A stretch of DNA of 10,057 nt from Acidovorax delafieldii (lineage in GTDB: Bacteria > Pseudomonadota > Gammaproteobacteria > Burkholderiales > Burkholderiaceae_C), in contig DCVY01000149.1 of assembly GCA_002327945.1 (NCBI GenBank), positions 3,133-13,189 of the forward strand. The letters are read 5' to 3'. Below, piece after piece: positions 7,103 to 10,057 of this stretch. The position numbers and the translations under genes are program-made. The notes below the pieces were generated by a model. That model was not told the origin of the DNA, made no database searches, and worked only from the letters and a program-made list of their open reading frames with translations. Every line of letters starts with the position of its first letter. Positions within the stretch are counted from its first letter, which is position 1.

Positions 7103-7651
7103 ATGACGCTGACCGCAGAACAAATCATGGCCTCGAACAAAGCCAACATCGAAACCCTGTTTGGTCTGACCACCAAGGCCTTTGAAGGCGTTGAAAAGCT
7201 GGTCGAGCTGAACATGACCGCTTCACGCGCTGCACTGTCGGAAGCTGCACAACACACCCAAGCTGTCATGGACGTGAAGGACGCACAAGAACTGATAGCC
7301 CTGCAAGCCGGCATGCTCCAGCCCTTGGCTGAAAAGACTGCCGCCTACAGCCGTCACCTGTATGACATCGCCTCGGGCACTGGCACCGAACTTGGCAAGG
7401 CCATCGAAAGCCAGGCTGCCGACGTACAAAAGGCATTCACCAACCTGGTGGACAACGCTGCCAAGAACGCCCCCGCCGGCTCTGAAACCGCTGTCGCCGT
7501 GATGAAGAGCGCCATGTCCGCTGCCACCAATGCTTTCGAATCGGTGCAAAAGGCCGTGAAGCAAGCATCTGACGTGGCCGAAGCCAACTTCAACGCCGTC
7601 GCCAGCACTGCTGCTGACGCTGCCAAGTCGGCCGCCCCCCGCAAGCGCTAA
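7103..7651 (+). CDS. phaP: Phasin family protein (PHA granule surface)
   Basis: A 182-aa phasin that coats intracellular polyhydroxyalkanoate granules, controlling their number and size. The N-terminus [23 protein letters not shown] is a familiar phasin start. The amphipathic helical phasin domain covers residues 1-110, including [20 protein letters not shown] and [20 protein letters not shown]. The tail (120-182) is rich in Ala, Lys and Ser, ends in PRKR, and can form long helices or coiled coils. There is no signal peptide or membrane segment. The ATG has AGGAGA seven bases upstream, a strong ribosome site, and codon use is even and C-rich, consistent with high expression. It is a single-gene unit with its own promoter, overlapping operator and terminator. 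The PHA synthase genes are not in the window. The deacetylase gene converges on it from the right. Confidence 0.94.
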   Translation: MTLTAEQIMASNKANIETLFGLTTKAFEGVEKLVELNMTASRAALSEAAQHTQAVMDVKDAQELIALQAGMLQPLAEKTAAYSRHLYDIASGTGTELGKAIESQAADVQKAFTNLVDNAAKNAPAGSETAVAVMKSAMSAATNAFESVQKAVKQASDVAEANFNAVASTAADAAKSAAPRKR

Positions 7652-7693
7652 ACCACCCTCCGCTGCGCGCCGAGGCACTAACTCTGGCCAGCG

Positions 7694-7738
7694 ATCAGGG
7701 ATTTCCCTGATAATCCAGACATCACCCCGGCACCGGGG
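7694..7738 (+). other. Two 3' UTR hairpins after phasin
   Basis: ATCAGGG-ATTT-CCCTGAT (7694-7711) is a perfect 7-bp stem with a 4-base loop. CCCCG-GCAC-CGGGG (7725-7738) is a 5-bp GC stem, extendable on paper to 6 bp. Neither is followed by a T-tract, so they do not look like terminators themselves; 3' end protection or transcript stability is a possible role. Confidence 0.55.
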
Positions 7739-7755
7739 CATCCAGTTGTCTCCTT

Positions 7756-7791
7756 GGATCCTCTCGAAACCTTCGTTTCAGGGATCCTTTT
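7756..7791 (+). terminator. Interrupted hairpin with T4 (possible first terminator)
   Basis: GGATCC (7756-7761) pairs with GGATCC (7782-7787) and the inner arms GAAAC (7766-7770) and GTTTC (7775-7779) close a CTTC loop; CT (7763-7764) can pair with AG (7780-7781), leaving two single-base bulges. TTTT (7788-7791) follows. The T-tract is short, so termination efficiency is uncertain. Confidence 0.45.
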
Positions 7792-7794
7792 AAA

Positions 7795-7822
7795 GCCCGA
7801 TCGCGAGATCGGGCTTTTTTTT
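7795..7822 (+). terminator. Rho-independent terminator of the phasin gene
   Basis: A perfect 8-bp stem GCCCGATC (7795-7802) with loop GCGA pairs to GATCGGGC (7807-7814) and is followed by eight T residues (7815-7822). This is a textbook intrinsic terminator for plus-strand transcripts. In the opposite direction the hairpin is followed by TTTAAAA, so it may also weakly stop transcripts from the convergent deacetylase gene. Confidence 0.9.
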
Positions 7823-7884
7823 AGCCATGTCCCCAGCCAGATAGCGTGAAACGCTGCACTATTAATCCGGCACGGTTTATTCCT

Positions 7885-7975
7885 GAGATTCGATATCGTT
7901 CATCCTGGGCTTTTCGAAGAGCTTCCACAAACTCAGTCCGAGCAGGGTTCACGAATAATTCCCGCCGAATCAATA
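7885..7975. repeat. Degenerate dispersed repeat in the convergent spacer
   Basis: The stretch with ATCGTTCATCCTGGGC (7892-7907), TTTTCGAAGAGC (7908-7919), CACAAACTCAGTCCGAGCAG (7926-7945) and GGTTCACGAA (7946-7955) looks like a mutated copy of the widespread proteobacterial repeat built on GTTCGTCCTGAGCCTGTCGAAGG and CACAAACTCAGCCCGAACGG. Its minus-strand translation gives ELFVNPARTEFVEALRKAQD, a typical spurious repeat peptide. The base composition (AT-richer) differs from the neighbouring genes. The family assignment is from memory. Confidence 0.45.
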
Positions 7976-7978
7976 GGA

Positions 7979-8932
7979 TTAAAGGCCCGCCAACACGCGC
8001 ACATGCGCTTCCACGCTGCGCGCCAGGGCGCTCATCACATAGCCACCCTCCAGGCACGACACGATGCGGCCCTTGGAATGGCGCCGGGCAATGTCCATGA
8101 TGCGCTGGGTGATCCAGGCATAGTCGGCCTCGACCATGCCCAGCTGACCCATGTCGTCCTCGCGGTGGCCGTCGAAGCCTGCGCTGATGAAGATCATCTC
8201 GGGCTGGAAAGCTTCCAGTCGCGGAATCCACATTATCTCGACAATTTCGCGAATATCCATGCCGCGCGTGTAGGCTGCCACCGGCACGTTCACCATGTTG
8301 GGCGCGGGATTCTGGTCGCCACTGTACGGATAGAACGGGTGCTGGAAGATCCCCACCATCAGCGCACGCGGGTCGTTGGCCAGGATGTCTTCAGTGCCGT
8401 TGCCGTGGTGCACATCGAAATCCACCACCGCCACGCGCTGCAGGTTGTAGCGCTGCAGCACATATTTGGCCGCCACCGCCACGTTATTGAAAAAACAAAA
8501 CCCCATGGCCTTGTCGCGGCAGGCATGGTGACCGGGCGGGCGCACCGAGCAAAACGCATTGGTGATCTCGCCGGCCATCACCGCATCGGTGGCAGCCAGG
8601 GCAGCGCCGGCGGCGCGCAAAGAGGCCTTCCAGGTGTGCGCATTGATGGAGGTGTCGGTGTCGAGCTGCGCGTAAGGCGGGCCACCCGCCATCAGCTCTT
8701 CGTTGAGCAGATCCGACAGGCCGCGCATGGCCGCCACATGGAGCCGGCTGTGCGCCAGCTCAATGTCGGCGATCGAGGCCTCGGGCGCTTCGTAGCGTTC
8801 CAGGGCGTCAGACACGCCGGTCATCAGCAGACGGTCTTCGATGGCGTCCAGCCGCTCGGGGCATTCGGGATGCCCCGGCCCCATTTCATGCTTTCGGCAG
8901 TCGGTATGGGTGAAATAGCCTGTCTTGCTCAC
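7979..8932 (-). CDS. Histone deacetylase family amidohydrolase (intact)
   Basis: A 317-aa zinc-dependent amidohydrolase of the HDAC/AcuC/acetylpolyamine amidohydrolase superfamily, cytosolic, expected to remove acetyl groups from acetyl-lysine or acetyl-polyamine substrates; the actual substrate cannot be told. The catalytic set is complete: RPPGHH (H135, H136), VVDFDVHHGNGT (D171 charge-relay, D173 and H175 zinc ligands), SAGFDGH (D254, third zinc ligand) and EGGY (Y298, transition-state Tyr). The family N-terminus TGYFTHTDCRKHEMGPGHPECPERL follows the start directly. I chose GTG at 8930-8932 (VSKTGYF): an ATG at 8989 would add 19 residues without family similarity and overlap the divergent moxR start. 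A weak GGGG lies eight bases upstream. It converges on the phasin gene and contrasts with the decayed family member at 5823-6902, from which it differs strongly, so they are not recent duplicates. Confidence 0.93.
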   Translation of the reverse strand: MSKTGYFTHTDCRKHEMGPGHPECPERLDAIEDRLLMTGVSDALERYEAPEASIADIELAHSRLHVAAMRGLSDLLNEELMAGGPPYAQLDTDTSINAHTWKASLRAAGAALAATDAVMAGEITNAFCSVRPPGHHACRDKAMGFCFFNNVAVAAKYVLQRYNLQRVAVVDFDVHHGNGTEDILANDPRALMVGIFQHPFYPYSGDQNPAPNMVNVPVAAYTRGMDIREIVEIMWIPRLEAFQPEMIFISAGFDGHREDDMGQLGMVEADYAWITQRIMDIARRHSKGRIVSCLEGGYVMSALARSVEAHVRVLAGL

Positions 8933-8973
8933 AGTGAAATCCCCGTGTCTCTTTTTTCGGATAACGTGACGCC

Positions 8974-9894
8974 ATGCATGCACAGCCAAAAATCAAATCT
9001 CTTTTGGATCAGCTTAACACGGTGATTGTGGGCAAAACCGCCCAGATACAAGACTGCGTGGCCTGCCTGCTGGCGGGCGGGCATCTGCTCATCGAGGATG
9101 TGCCGGGCGTGGGCAAGACCACACTGGCCCACGCGCTGTCGCGCACCTTCGGCCTGCAGTTCTCGCGCGTGCAGTTCACCGCCGACCTGATGCCCAGCGA
9201 TCTCACGGGCGTGTCGGTGTACGAGCGCGGCAAAGAGGCCTTCGTATTCCACCCTGGCCCGGTATTTGCCCAGGTGCTGCTGGCCGATGAAATCAACCGC
9301 GCCAGCCCCAAGACCCAAAGCGCCCTGCTCGAAGCCATGGAAGAAAAGCAGGTGTCGGTGGAGGGCGAAACCCGCGCCCTGCCCCACCCGTTTTTCGTGA
9401 TTGCCACGCAGAACCCGCACGACCAGCTGGGCACGTTTGCCTTGCCCGAATCACAGCTCGACCGCTTTCTGATGCGCATCTCCATCGGCTACCCCGACCG
9501 CGCCGCCGAGCGCCTGCTGCTGGCCGGCGGCGACCGGCGCGACCTGGTGGACAGCCTGCTGCCCCTGCTGTCGCAGGACGAGCTGGCGCAATTGCAGCGC
9601 CAGGTGCTGGCCGTGCACACCGCCGAGCCGCTGCTCAGCTATGTGCAGGACCTGATTGCCGCCACCCGCACGGGCCGCTGGTTTTTGCAGGGTCTGTCGC
9701 CGCGCGCGGGCATTGCGCTGGTGCGCGCCGCCAAGGCCCAGGCGTTGATCAGCGGGCGCGACTATGTGGCGCCCGACGACGTGCAGGCCGTGCTGCCGCA
9801 GACCATTGCGCACCGCCTGGTGCCCGTGGGCGACGCCCGGCGCGGCGCGGTGGAACAGGTGCTCGCCATGGCCGAGTCGGTACCCCTGCCCTGA
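8974..9894 (+). CDS. MoxR family AAA+ ATPase
   Basis: A 306-aa cytosolic AAA+ ATPase of the MoxR class, chaperone-like proteins that help maturation or activation of partner complexes, often with VWA-domain and DUF58 proteins. Walker A is EDVPGVGKTT (41-50), Walker B VLLADEINRAS (101-111), sensor 1 VIATQNP (142-148), the arginine-finger region LPESQLDRF (157-165), and a C-terminal lid with LSPRAGIAL (241-249) and the DYVAPDDVQAVLP segment (263-275) typical of MoxR. Length fits the family. The ATG at 8974 begins MHAQPKIKSLLDQLNTVIVGK, in line with homologues. Only a weak GGATAA lies upstream, and the gap to the divergent deacetylase start is 41 bases. The DUF58 gene begins 11 bases after its stop, indicating an operon. 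The natural target of this MoxR-DUF58 pair is unknown. Confidence 0.95.
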   Translation: MHAQPKIKSLLDQLNTVIVGKTAQIQDCVACLLAGGHLLIEDVPGVGKTTLAHALSRTFGLQFSRVQFTADLMPSDLTGVSVYERGKEAFVFHPGPVFAQVLLADEINRASPKTQSALLEAMEEKQVSVEGETRALPHPFFVIATQNPHDQLGTFALPESQLDRFLMRISIGYPDRAAERLLLAGGDRRDLVDSLLPLLSQDELAQLQRQVLAVHTAEPLLSYVQDLIAATRTGRWFLQGLSPRAGIALVRAAKAQALISGRDYVAPDDVQAVLPQTIAHRLVPVGDARRGAVEQVLAMAESVPLP

Positions 9895-9905
9895 CGTTGC
9901 ACGCC

Positions 9906-10057
9906 ATGCCGCCAACTTCCGGCGCCTCCTGCGCCTCTGCCAGTATCCCTGCGCCCACGCGGTCTACCCCCAGCGCCATGCCTTTGCGCCGGGCGGGGCT
10001 CCATCCGCTGGCCCTGGTGCGTGCGCGCTTTCAGCGCTGGTGGGAGGCGCGCCTGCC
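9906..10057 (+). CDS. DUF58 domain protein, N-terminus only
   Basis: The first 50 codons of a gene continuing past the window. From ATG 9906 it encodes a low-complexity Ser/Pro/Ala start, then MPLRRAGLHPLALVRARFQRWWEARLP, which matches the short Arg/Trp-rich N-terminal segment before the first membrane helices in betaproteobacterial DUF58 proteins. ATG 9978 is an in-frame alternative start that would remove 24 poorly conserved residues. Neither start has a strong Shine-Dalgarno. Its place 11 bases behind moxR is the normal position of DUF58 partners, usually followed by a transglutaminase-like gene. The diagnostic DUF58 motif lies outside the window, so the call depends partly on context. Confidence 0.7.
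   Translation, partial: MPPTSGASCASASIPAPTRSTPSAMPLRRAGLHPLALVRARFQRWWEARL

Noticed and set aside
7821..8231. 136-codon minus-strand open frame overlapping the end of the intact deacetylase
   Set aside because: It is in another frame of the deacetylase and extends into the degenerate repeat. The peptide ELFVNPARTEFVEALRKAQD is typical of translated repeat DNA.
8932..8989. ATG 8989 as start of the intact deacetylase
   Set aside because: It would overlap the divergent moxR start and add 19 residues with no family similarity. The GTG at 8932 places the conserved TGYFTH right at the N-terminus.
1..10057. CRISPR arrays, tRNAs, rRNAs, insertion sequences, phage or toxin-antitoxin genes
   Set aside because: No regularly spaced repeats, cloverleaf-type sequences, transposase or integrase motifs, or small toxin/antitoxin pairs were seen on either strand.

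Overview
The window looks like ordinary chromosomal DNA from a high-GC betaproteobacterium, most likely a Comamonadaceae member (Acidovorax/Comamonas-like). This rests on the protein families, the phasin gene (polyhydroxyalkanoate, PHA, storage), the codon usage, and intergenic repeats that resemble ones I associate with that family. No rRNA, tRNA, CRISPR array, insertion sequence or phage gene is visible.

Left part (1-5276), all on the minus strand, in transcription order: pncB (nicotinate phosphoribosyltransferase), a 12-13-helix sodium:proton antiporter/citrate-transporter-like permease, a D-2-hydroxyacid dehydrogenase of the glyoxylate/hydroxypyruvate reductase type, and rmuC (its C-terminus is cut off by the window edge). 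Gaps are 89, 176 and 63 bases. The 176-base gap holds a hairpin-rich repeat that may separate transcripts.

Middle (5277-6902): a repeat-bearing spacer, then the remains of two minus-strand genes, a histone-deacetylase-family (HDAC) amidohydrolase and a hotdog-fold acyl-CoA thioesterase. The deacetylase frame extends upstream of its apparent start to an ATG at 6902, and recognisable family sequence there is broken by TAA (6888-6890) and TAG (6822-6824). It has also lost an aspartate of its DxDVH motif. Its frame runs without a stop into the thioesterase N-terminus, which is then broken by a one-base deletion at about 5826/5827. Both appear to be pseudogenes.

Right part (6903-10057): a phasin gene on the plus strand with a good sigma70-type promoter, a 19-base near-palindrome (probable PhaR operator) at the start of the transcript, and a series of hairpins ending in a strong terminator. 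Convergent to it lies a second, intact HDAC-family gene (317 aa). Divergent from that gene, with only 41 bases between starts, is a moxR AAA+ ATPase followed 11 bases later by the start of a DUF58 gene, the usual MoxR-DUF58 pairing.

I do not see a convincing new multi-gene system. The observations most worth a second look are the decaying deacetylase-thioesterase pair beside an intact deacetylase, and the regulatory architecture around the phasin gene.
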